DNA of 63,475 nt from Linderina pennispora. Its lineage: Eukaryota > Kickxellomycota > Kickxellomycetes > Kickxellales > Kickxellaceae. The stretch is taken from the NCBI RefSeq assembly GCF_002104995.1, contig NW_024468291.1, forward strand, positions 1-63,475, written 5' to 3'. The notes under the pieces were generated by a model. The model saw nothing but the letters and a program-made list of their open reading frames with translations, ran no database searches and was not told the DNA's origin. Position numbers and translations under genes: made by a program. Numbering within the stretch: position 1 is the stretch's first letter; the number at the start of each line of letters is the position of its first letter. Positions 1 to 8,599 of this stretch are shown piece after piece.

Positions 1-2
1 GG

Positions 3-374
3 CCAAATCTCATAAATATCAAACTTAGAATCATCAGCATCGACTGGAATATAGTAGAATCGCTTCTCGAGGGACTCCTATGTCTACGGACATTGACTAT
101 CATACGAGATCAGGGCAATCGTCAACTAACAGCTGCCCTGTCACTTGGGCATGAGATCGAGAACTACAATCCTACCTCAACGAGGGAAATCAGTAAAAGC
201 CTTGAGGGGTTTGAATATCACAATCTTGCTGGTACGAAAGATGCCGGTGTTTCCGAGTTTGTCCTGCAGTTGGTTTCACGTACGCCGTCGCTCATGGTCA
301 TCAAGTCAAGAGATATATACGATGAAGGGCTAATAGCGGTTATCGCTAGTCAGAATATCGAGTTCAGATCCTAA
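3..374 (+). CDS. C-terminal part of an F-box/LRR-like protein, 5' end off the window
   Basis: The frame is open from the left edge (codons from position 3) to the TAA at 372-374, giving 123 visible residues. There is no ATG near the start, so the gene continues to the left. By eye these residues match the C-terminus of the fragment at 3954-4865: both have a PNL segment, a DWN segment, an LRxLTI strand, a YxPTST box, an SxxLMV strand and a final IKFEL/IEFRS-type end. The two are therefore paralogues of one family with irregular leucine-rich repeats. In such fungal families an N-terminal F-box usually recruits SCF ubiquitin ligase. No F-box is visible here because that end is missing, so the family name is inferred from the gene at 35293. 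Confidence 0.55.
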   Translation, partial: PNLINIKLRIISIDWNIVESLLEGLLCLRTLTIIRDQGNRQLTAALSLGHEIENYNPTSTREISKSLEGFEYHNLAGTKDAGVSEFVLQLVSRTPSLMVIKSRDIYDEGLIAVIASQNIEFRS

Positions 375-553
375 TAGGTCCATTCCCCAACCTCAGTTTG
401 CCATGATAATTTCCTGTGACTAGTTTGCATGCGCCGAGGAATATTCTTTGGAAAAGCTAATACAAGTACAAATTTTCTTTCCCAGATATTATACCATGGT
501 TATCTTTTTCTATCTTCCGCATCTGTTTTCGTTCTCTATCCTCAGCAACAATA

Positions 554-590
554 TCTTTATCTTTATCTTTATCTTTATCTTTATCTTTAC
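554..590. repeat. (TCTTTA)n microsatellite at the Helitron 5' end
   Basis: About six tandem copies of TCTTTA lie directly at the left boundary of the element. Every unit starts with TC preceded by A, which is the Helitron 5' rule, so the exact terminus could be 554, 560, 566, 572, 578 or 584. The last unit reads TCTTTAC and best matches the start of the second copy at 22183. Confidence 0.75.
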
Positions 591-1207
591 CTATATATAC
601 TTTACCTATATATAAGATTTTATAGTCCAAAAAGTGTCCGACCGTCCGCTAGAAATTATTTAATTGGTTAAAAAAACTCTTAAGCTTCAACACGGGTTTG
701 AGTGACTTGCTCTGTAAACTCCCTTTGGTTTTGTGCGGCATCTGACCTCATCAGTGAAACCAGGGCGACAAGTTATTATTGTAGTGGTCACAGGTCTCTA
801 CTGGATATCTCCATTGGTTCAGCGCAAGAGCTGCTCTCAGTATCGGTCGACCTGATAACTTCCATGGTGTCATCATGGTGGTCATCACTGGCTGCGCAAT
901 ACTCTTAGGATATTTATCTATGAGCACCTATTGAATAAGTCCATATAGCTCTTCTGGTGGTTATGCAATATTTGTGGGTTTATTTTATAAATTAATTTGT
1001 CTTATGAACATGCGTAAGCGATAGTATTTGGGTCACAACGGACCCAGTATGTATAGACTGATTCAAGAGACTGTATCAGTGCTAAGGGCCCCCAAAACCA
1101 TGCAAGCCAGAAAATCTTTAATAAAAAGTTCTTAATGCTATGCATACGCAATACAGCAAAACTGAACAGCATCATTTCTCTTCTTACTTGCCTATTGAAC
1201 TTCTCAA

Positions 1208-3790
1208 ATGAATATTACCCGCAGTACTACTGTCATAAAGACATCACTTGGTGGTATTGGCTTCCGTGATTCTATGTTGCCCCGCCTAGAGCAATTTGTA
1301 CACAGCGTCAATATCATCAAAGAGCATACATACATGCTTGCACGATGGATATTACTCCATAAACTAGCTGACGATGATGCCTTTGACCCAGCAACATTTG
1401 TGAAAAAGGGATTCTTTCGTTCCATTTATTTATTCATTTATCGCAACCTGAAGGCGAAGACTGTCATATCTGCCGAGGATTTCGTCAACCGGAAGGACAA
1501 GTCAGAACTGTCGAGCGCAGATTTCGGTGATGTAATTAGATATCATATTTATGATTATCTATTACATAATGGCGATATCGAGCTACATGGCATACGTGAA
1601 ATGAATCAGGTAGCGACATACGTGGATACCGAGCTGATGACAGCATACAAGAACAACATTGTGTTGCACTATGGCACTTGCCTACAGCGGATTCTGGCCA
1701 AATTGATTGATATTCGCAGCCGCAAAAACACGCTGTACAGTACAATGGGCAATGTGTCCAAGGCTGAGTTCAATAATGCATGCCAAGTGTGTATTTATAC
1801 ACCTGCACAGAAGCTCCGCCAGGCAGTTGCCTCTAGGCACCCTGATCTCAGTGTGCTCACCCCACCGATGCTTGCAATCTACAACAAGCTGGCACCAGTC
1901 CTTAATGCCTATGATGCCAAGTACAGATTCGCCAAAGACAGCCGATACTATGATGCCAAGGTAAATCCACTTAAGCATCTGCGTGCATACATTCGTCTAT
2001 GCCAGCTTATCGAGAATGAGCAGCTTAGCAAGTCTCCCCCCCAATGCTTGCCTCTGCGGACATCATGGATCCCAGGCCATGTGCGCTTAGACAAGCAAAT
2101 AATCAAGCAGGTGTTTGTTTCGAAAACCCGTGAGCAGGTTACCAAGATCAACGCAGCAAAGAGGGCAGCAACAGAGGCAAGGAAAGCAGCAGAAAAGGGC
2201 GAAAAATTGGCCAAGAAGGCTGCACGCGAAGCAGCGAAGATGCCATCAGATGAAACAGAGGCCACTGCAGCAACTGCAGCAGTAGCGGCTGATTCACTTG
2301 CTGCTGCATCGGCGGCAGCAGCAGACACTGTTGCAGCACTTAACAATGCATATGCATCAGCACCCCCAGTCTGTGCACACGACCCGGTCCAAGGGATCAT
2401 ACAATCTGTGTGGGATGTATGGGGCCGGGTCGCAGATCTAACATCAAAGCCATTTAAGGCGCATGGTGATAGAAAATTCCACGGGATGGCGACAACAGAT
2501 GGTGTAACGATATGCATTTTGTTACAAGACAAGGTACCTAAGGCTGGTGCTGCAGGAGGCAATGCTGCGGGAGGCAATGCTACAGGCGATGCTGTGGGAG
2601 GCGATGCTACAGGCGATGCTACAGGCGATGCTGTGGGAGGCGATGCTACAGGCGATGTTGCAGGAGGTGGTGCTGTGAGAGGCAATACTATAGCTGACTG
2701 TCGCTATATCCACCAGATCCCACAGCCAGAGCTGCAGAATCTGAAAGGCCGCTGTGTATTCATCGATCCAGGTCGGGGCGATTTGCTATACATGATGCAC
2801 GAAAATAGCAGCAATGGGAAAGAGGGTGAGAGAATGCTCTACCGCTACACACGGCAGCAGCGCAATAAGGAGCTCAAGCTGCGCCACTATGACAGGATTC
2901 GTTGGGATACAAAGGATCAAGTCCCAGAAGATGCTGTCCGCAGAGCAGAGGCAGAGCTTTCCAAGCACTGCTGCCGGACCCTTAGCCCAGCAAAGTTCCG
3001 TGCCTACGTTGCTGCCCGTGCATCTGTGCGGTGTGTCCTAGCACCATTTTATGCCAACACGATGACAGCGCGAAGGCTACTAGAGCAGCAGCCCACTAAG
3101 TCAAACAAGCAGCATCAGAGGCGCTGGAAGGCCCATCCGGGTGTCGGGACCAGTCCCAAGGTGTACCCGCTTCACCGCAAGCTGCGCCTTGATTCATTCA
3201 TGAACCAGGCCCGTGCAGACCACAGGCTTGCCGCGAAACTCCGGAGCAAGTTCGGTCCAGACCCAGTGCTGATCATGGGCAATTGGAGTGCGCCGATGGC
3301 CCGACACCATGCGCCGATTCGTGGCAAGGGATGGCGCGACAAATTCAAGCACCATGGCTTTGAGGTCTATCTGATCGACGAATTCCGGACATCGTCGATG
3401 TGCCCGTTCTGCTGCGAAAAGTCGCTGCAGACATTCCGGCATGTTCCCAACCCGCGGCCCTACCAGAGATCGAAGAACCCAACTGTGAAGTGCCATGGCC
3501 TTCTCCGCTGTACAAGCGAGTCATGTAAGCGGGCCATGGCACAATACAGGCGAGCCTATTCGTCTCGGCTCTTGAACCGCGATCTCGCAGCAGTTCTAAA
3601 CTTCAGACTCATTTTCCAGTCACTCTGTGATTCAGGCAGTATTCCTGAACGGTTCTGTCGTTCTACGGCCATTGCTGCCGATACTTCTGGCACCACCCCT
3701 GCAACAAAGAACCCGCACAAGAGGCGTGGACCAGCTGCAGGTGATTCTGCTGCCAGCAGCAGCGAACCAGCCCTGAAACGTCTGCGCTGA
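1208..3790 (+). CDS. Fanzor (eukaryotic TnpB-like) RNA-guided endonuclease
   Basis: This intact 860-residue ORF starts at ATG 1208. The N-terminal third resembles the Fanzor1 wedge/REC region. A Lys/Ala-rich helix (about 300-345) and an Ala- and Gly-Asp-rich low-complexity insert (about 350-495) follow. The C-terminal part is a RuvC nuclease: RuvC-I FIDPGRGD with Asp520; an RuvC-II-like MGNWSAP strand in which the usual Glu is absent (Asn692); IDEFRTS with Glu725, the rearranged glutamate known in Fanzors; a zinc ribbon with CPFC (732, 735) and paired cysteines at 762/768/773; and RuvC-III NRDLAAVLNF with Asp792. Basic KRR and KRLR patches near the end look like nuclear localisation signals. 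The family cuts DNA guided by an RNA from the transposon end. All catalytic residues are present, so activity is plausible but unproven. Confidence 0.88.
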   Translation: MNITRSTTVIKTSLGGIGFRDSMLPRLEQFVHSVNIIKEHTYMLARWILLHKLADDDAFDPATFVKKGFFRSIYLFIYRNLKAKTVISAEDFVNRKDKSELSSADFGDVIRYHIYDYLLHNGDIELHGIREMNQVATYVDTELMTAYKNNIVLHYGTCLQRILAKLIDIRSRKNTLYSTMGNVSKAEFNNACQVCIYTPAQKLRQAVASRHPDLSVLTPPMLAIYNKLAPVLNAYDAKYRFAKDSRYYDAKVNPLKHLRAYIRLCQLIENEQLSKSPPQCLPLRTSWIPGHVRLDKQIIKQVFVSKTREQVTKINAAKRAATEARKAAEKGEKLAKKAAREAAKMPSDETEATAATAAVAADSLAAASAAAADTVAALNNAYASAPPVCAHDPVQGIIQSVWDVWGRVADLTSKPFKAHGDRKFHGMATTDGVTICILLQDKVPKAGAAGGNAAGGNATGDAVGGDATGDATGDAVGGDATGDVAGGGAVRGNTIADCRYIHQIPQPELQNLKGRCVFIDPGRGDLLYMMHENSSNGKEGERMLYRYTRQQRNKELKLRHYDRIRWDTKDQVPEDAVRRAEAELSKHCCRTLSPAKFRAYVAARASVRCVLAPFYANTMTARRLLEQQPTKSNKQHQRRWKAHPGVGTSPKVYPLHRKLRLDSFMNQARADHRLAAKLRSKFGPDPVLIMGNWSAPMARHHAPIRGKGWRDKFKHHGFEVYLIDEFRTSSMCPFCCEKSLQTFRHVPNPRPYQRSKNPTVKCHGLLRCTSESCKRAMAQYRRAYSSRLLNRDLAAVLNFRLIFQSLCDSGSIPERFCRSTAIAADTSGTTPATKNPHKRRGPAAGDSAASSSEPALKRLR
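2545..2685 (+). repeat. In-frame 12-18 nt minisatellite inside the Fanzor gene
   Basis: Units of the type GGAGGCAATGCT / ACAGGCGATGCT / GTGGGAGGCGATGCT repeat in tandem and encode a GGN/TGDA/VGGDA-rich segment (about residues 446-492). It lies just before the RuvC-I motif. All units are multiples of three, so length changes keep the frame. Confidence 0.85.
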
Positions 3791-3942
3791 GCAGGCAATC
3801 AAGGTGGGAGATGTCCATGATCGACATTGCACCAACAGCCATCCGACACGTTCAAATGACCGGTTCGCCGTGATGCCCTTATCGACGTGTCAACCCATGC
3901 TGACTAGCAGCCGAGCTCGCATCGCGAGCAGAGCAATTCTAG
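3791..3942 (+). ncRNA. Candidate guide-RNA scaffold at the element right end
   Basis: The 152 nt between the nuclease stop codon and the CTAG terminus are nearly identical to 23022-23174 in the deleted copy, although most of the ORF is lost there. In TnpB/Fanzor systems the guide RNA derives from the transposon right end and its guide comes from flanking DNA. By analogy the guide here would start at 3943. No RNA evidence is available. The conservation could also simply reflect the sequence needed for Helitron termination. Confidence 0.33.
3915..3929 (+). other. Helitron 3' terminal hairpin, copy A
   Basis: GCTCGC-ATC-GCGAGC forms a perfect 6-bp stem with a 3-nt loop. It is followed by 9 nt and then CTAG at 3939-3942, with T at 3943. 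The same hairpin and spacing occur in copy B. Confidence 0.8.
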
Positions 3943-3953
3943 TAAACGATAAA

Positions 3954-4865
3954 ATGGGTCTGAGCAGCCACCATCTGATCACATTTTTCGCATCAACGCT
4001 CAGAAGTCTCCTGATAGGTATTCGCTTTGAATCATTGCTGAGCTGGCGGCAATTCATCGACAGCGATGCCAATACGATCGAGTTCGATGAGCTGAGAACG
4101 ATGGATGTCTCATTCATAATGGGACCAGGCCAGCCACTACCTTCTTCTCCTCGCCTTTCAACCTTTTACGGGCAGCAAACGCTGCTATTCCCCAAACTTC
4201 ATACACTAAAAACCCGCCATATATTTAACGCCCATGTTGATTTCAAGGATCTTTTCGCCAATGTCAAACTTGGTTCACTAGAGATTAACGAGTGGCCAAT
4301 AAGTCTGCCATCCATTAACTCGATGCCCCTGGCAAATACGGACAAGGTGTCTATCGATCTTTCCTACCTATTCGAGGCAAGCAGTAGTAGACTATGGATA
4401 GACACGCCTGCTCGGTTGTTTGGGTCCTACTCCAACGCTAGAACTGCCGAGCTCACCATTCCCCTGCTCCCAAGTGCTAAACTCGATTGGCCGAATCTCA
4501 TACGCCTAGACCTCGCAGTTAGCTTACTTGACTGGAATTCACTGGAGGTAATTCTCCCAGGGCTTTTACATCTAAGAGCTCTGACTATTTCGAATGTGTT
4601 TAGACATAGGCTTGGAGGTGAGGCAATGTTGTTCAGGAGCGAGATCAAAAGCTATACACCCACATCAACATCCCCCATTAGCCCAGTCCTTGAGGAGTTC
4701 ATGTATCAAGACTTCCTCAAAAAGCCTGACGCTAACGCTTCTTCATTTATCCAGCAGCTTATTCTACGATCGCCGCGTCTCATGGTTGTTAGAGCACAGC
4801 GTAAATATCTCGGATCTGGTTTAAAGCTTTCCAAGAAGCAGGGTATCAAGTTTGAGCTTCTGTAG
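3954..4865 (+). pseudogene. F-box/LRR-like gene truncated at its 5' end by the Helitron
   Basis: The 303-residue open frame from ATG 3954 carries only the middle and C-terminal part of an F-box/LRR-like protein: irregular leucine-rich strands such as FPKLHTLKT, LGSLEI, VSIDLSYLF and LIRLDLAV. The C-terminus matches the paralogue at 3-374. The frame stays open upstream through the Helitron right end (in-frame ATG at 3873, inside the element), so transcription could give a chimeric product with about 23 element-encoded residues. The expected N-terminal few hundred residues are not found left of the element (375-553 is non-coding). The insertion was therefore accompanied by loss or rearrangement of the 5' half. 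It is probably a pseudogene, although a truncated LRR protein cannot be excluded. Confidence 0.6.
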
Positions 4866-5142
4866 GCTCATCTTAAATCGCGTCTCTCGCGATTTATTCC
4901 ACTTAGCATTCCGCGCACATCAGGGTGCATCTGGCAAGACAAGCGTTTTACTCGAACTTCCTTTTAGTAGTACATGTCCTTACCAACATATACAGCAGGT
5001 GCTCGGTCAAAGAATATGTCAGGCTTCGCTAACTACAAGCGCTTTCTGTTACGAGTGCTAGTATTGGTTGACAATTGTGGTGAGGGGTGTAAGAAACATT
5101 CCTGAGCTTCTATTGCCAGTTCGGAGGTTCAGAAGCGCCGCT

Positions 5143-8100
5143 TTATTCAAACAGCTCTTTCATCTGTGTTGGCTTACGCACAGCATTCGAGAACCCCTCA
5201 AAGAAGTGGAACCACATCTTTGATTTTCCTGCCTCATGCCCGCCGCCACTGGCACTAGCATTCGTGCCGGGAGTAGCTTCCTTTGGCCCTGCCTGCTTAG
5301 TCTTGCGCTTGACCAATCGTCCAAAGAAGTCCTTGATGAGCGGCTCACCATCCTCGTCCATTGGCACGTCCTTGCTCTTTGGCGCCTGAATGGCATTCGC
5401 CAGGGGGTCAGCGAACAGCTTGTCCAGATACTCGCGTTTCGCTGCTTCCTTGGCGCCACCCGATCCGCCCTTCTTCCCGTTCTGCATCTCCTCCTTTACT
5501 GCTATGCGCGCCATGCGCATGCGCTCGAGTTCTTGGGCTACGAGCTGGCGTACTGGGTACCGCATGGGCAGGATGTTGCGTGCAGGTCGGCGATCGGCGA
5601 ACGCAAACAGGCGATCGATTGGCGGCTCCAGCTTATATACAAATTGGCCGTCGGTTTCCTTGCTCTGTACAAATGTCAGTTGCCAGGAGCTCATGACATC
5701 GAGTAGCCGCATCAGCCGGTCCTTCTCGCCACCCTTCAGTAGCTGCTTGTTGGCAGTCATCAGCGTCGGCGAGATGATGTGCAGCAGCGGGTCGAGTAGG
5801 GATGTTGCCACTGAGTTGATAGTACATGTAGCGCGCGCGCGCACCGATGTGCAGCCAGCAGCAAGTGACTGGATAATAGATGTGGCGACTTGGCGTGCCT
5901 GGAATGCGGCGTACTCGGAATGCGGGTATTCGAATTCACCGTTTGCCAGACCCAATGCCGTGCTGCACGTCCTATGTATGGCCAGTATCGGGTAATGCAG
6001 GTATCCGTATAGGGGCTCAGCAACCGACGGGTTCTTGCGACAGGCAGAGTCAACAAAGTCGTAGAACTCGAGCCAGTCTGTGCACAGAGAAGCAACCTTA
6101 GTATGTGTCAGATCACGGAAGTCCATGCGCAGATAGTTCTCAAAGCAGCCTTGCATGATGCGCTCGTTCTCGCCTGCCGATTGCACTGCCTCTAGCAGCA
6201 TCTTGCTGTACGATCTGTCGATGGCGCTGTCGTCCATGCGCCGGTTAGACGATTTCTGGGCTGGCTGAGCGCGCTGAAGGCTGGCAGCCGAGGGCCTAGT
6301 AAATATCATATCCCAGACGGCAAACAAAGACCGCTGGACGTCCTTGATGCCAATGTTGTTCCCCCTCAAATGGTCGGCACCCAGGGCAGACGAGTGCGCG
6401 CGGATCATCTGCAGCGAATTGAGGCACGCGCGAATATCACCCTCGTTCTGCTTGGCCAGCGCCATCAACGACCAGGCGTCAGCAGCCATACCCTCGTTCT
6501 CGCACACCTCCTCGAGCCGCTTCGCCAATTGCACTGCGGTTGGGGCGTGTATCTGGTAGCACTGGGCGACCTGGCGCAGCGGCCGGAGCACAGGCGCATA
6601 GACGTTGTTGCAGATACAGATGATTGGGCGAAGCAGCGGCCCGAATTTGCCCTTGGCTGGCGGATGCTTCTTGGCCTTGGCCTTGTCGCCAGAGGACTCG
6701 TCGGCAGTGGCCAGGCTAACAAGCGTCGAAATAAAATCTCCTTGGCTGGACTGCGCCTGGGCAGCACCGTCAATTTCGTCAATGACCAGCAGCTGCGGTC
6801 TGGTGGACCCGTGGAGCCCGACTGCGTGGGTCTGCGTAACGCCCAGAATGCGGTCGCGCACCTTGCTGACAGTGCGGTCGTCGCTGGCATTGATTTCGAT
6901 GGTAGCATATCCTGCCTGCTTGGCAACTACATGCGCCAGCGTCGTCTTTCCTAGACCCGGCGGGCCCGACAGAAGCAAAATGCGCTTGTCTGGCCGCTTC
7001 CACTTGTCTGTGCTCTTTGGCTTTGGCGGCAAGGCTCTGCCAAACCCGTTTGTGTTGACATTGGTACGAGTGGTCAGGGCATTGTCGCGTCCGAACACAC
7101 AGTAGTCCCACTCCTTGATCCACTGCATCACTGCGCGGTTGACGCGCTCGTCGCTGACGAGGTCCAAAAACGACTGGGCTCTATATTTGTCGACCCACAG
7201 CGTTGAGTCGGCAATGCTGGTGCGCTCGACATGCTCAGCAAGTTGGTCGACCGCCATCTCATCATCAGGGTCGATTTCGCGCATGCGGTTGCGCAGCTCC
7301 TCTGCTTCGCGTTCGGAAATCTGCCTCGCTATTTCGGTGTCCAGATCGCACTCGATTTCCTTGACAACCCGGTTGGCGATGCTGGATGACATGCGATCCG
7401 AGTCGCGCAGAGACATGATGGAGTCCATTTGCTTGGCAATATCAATCTCAGAACGCATAGCAAAGTACAGGTTCGAGCCAGAGGATGTGCGCGATGTCAT
7501 AAAGTCGCCAGACTCTGGCGGCAGTGAATATTTGGATGCAAACCGCGCTGTTGTCGGTTGCACACGGGTCGATAGACCAGCGACAGGTATGATGGGCTGG
7601 GCATTAGGCGGCTCCATAGCATCCTCCTCCATGCGCATGATCTTTTGGCGCCGGCTCTCCTCTGACTCGCGGCTGTCCATCTCCTGTCGGAGGCAATGGC
7701 ATCGCGGTATCCTTTGGTTCTGTCAGCAGGTGTCAGCACTGAAACACCACCGTGCTGGAATCCTTCTGTGGACGTGCTGTTTTCCCTAGCACCAGGCATT
7801 GCCTGCTTCAAAATGTCGGTGATTTCCTTTGCCTGCCTCTCCGCTGACTGGCGAATGTCTGACATGCGGCTTGCAGCATCGCCTGTTGGATCCTCCGGCA
7901 TCGCATCGCCATGGCGCCTCCGCTTGCCTCTCGATTCATTCCACCCAGGCGCAGGCTGTAGATCCACGTCTACTCTGGAGTCATCCGGCATGTTGAAGGG
8001 CTGCAGCTCGGCTTGGCCGGTCTCCTGGTTGCGTACAACGCGGGCGTCAGAAAATATAGAGAACTGTGAGAACCCGGCACCCATGTCATCCTGCTCATCG

Positions 8101-8258
8101 TCAGAGTCCTCGGCACCCGCCATCAGCTCGAGCTGGTCGCTAGCCTCGTCGTCGAGTGTATCGGGGTACTGCATTGCCTGGGCAACCGAGTTGAGGGCAG
8201 TTTGGGCGGGGGTACTGGGCGCATCAGCGCTGCCCAGCAGCGTCGAGTCAGATAGCAT
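5143..8258 (-). CDS. CTF18: Ctf18, large subunit of the alternative clamp loader
   Basis: Two exons are proposed: 8258-7740 and 7683-5143, with a 56-nt intron (7739-7684; donor gtgctg is weak, acceptor cgacag). They keep frame and give 1019 residues. The first exon is acidic and disordered. The second has the RFC-like box WVDKYRAQSFLDL, Walker A GPPGLGKTTLA, Walker B VIDEID and sensor-type residues of an AAA+ clamp loader. The extreme C-terminus (FEGFSNAVRKP) matches the conserved Ctf18 tail that binds Ctf8-Dcc1 and DNA polymerase epsilon. Ctf18-RFC loads PCNA and supports sister-chromatid cohesion and checkpoint signalling in the nucleus. Start chosen at MLSDS; no upstream ATG is in frame. 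Divergent from NMT1. Confidence 0.88.
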
Positions 8259-8599
8259 CGAGCTGCCCAAGAAGCTCGACTGCAGGGCCTTTTCAAAAGT
8301 CGTTTGATTCCGTAGGCATTTCGAATTAGGAGAGCATAAAACTGGACCAGGAATAGCGAAAGCAGGCAGGACAAGTGCCAAATATTTTTCGCCTTGGCGC
8401 GTTTGGCGCGTCCAAATCGCGCAGAGTTTATGCGGCTCGTAGTGCTTCGGCTGGGCTTGAGCCGAGCTGCCAGACCATTCAGCGCCCAAGACTACCAAAG
8501 TTCCACGTTTCGCGAGCTTCTCTCAGGCCATCACCTTGCCTTTCTTAAATTTACATTTTGCGCCTGCTCCAATCTCGGTTCAGCAAGAGCTTATCACCC
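8259..8599. promoter_or_regulatory. Divergent promoter between CTF18 and NMT1
   Basis: A 341-nt non-coding interval separates the two divergent start codons. No clear TATA box is visible. Confidence 0.5.

Larger units (their letters stand above)
584..3942 (+). mobile_element. Helitron-like element carrying a Fanzor nuclease (copy A)
   Basis: The element is defined by comparison with a second copy at 22183-23174. Homology begins at A|TCTTTAC and ends at CTAG|T in both, with a 6-bp hairpin 9 nt upstream of CTAG. These are the hallmarks of a Helitron inserted between A and T without target duplication. No terminal inverted repeats and no Rep/helicase ORF are seen, so it would need RepHel from elsewhere. 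The only substantial ORF is the Fanzor gene at 1208-3790. The 5' boundary is uncertain (554-584) because of the microsatellite. The left flank is non-coding, while the right flank is the interior of an F-box/LRR-like gene. Alternative: a different rolling-circle or IS605-like element with convergent ends. Confidence 0.72.

Noticed and set aside
429-671. Tyr/Leu repeat ORF over the TCTTTA array
   Set aside because: Translation of a microsatellite, with no ordered protein.
1948-2685. 245-residue minus-strand ORF opposite the Fanzor gene
   Set aside because: It is produced by the Ala and Gly-Asp repeats read backwards, with low complexity and no domain.
1208-3790. Bacterial IS605 insertion or contamination
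   Set aside because: No TnpA gene, rearranged Fanzor glutamate, Helitron termini, and a second copy between spliced eukaryotic genes.
8374-8498. N-terminal extension of CTF18
   Set aside because: The upstream frame begins with a non-ATG codon and has no in-frame ATG before 8258.
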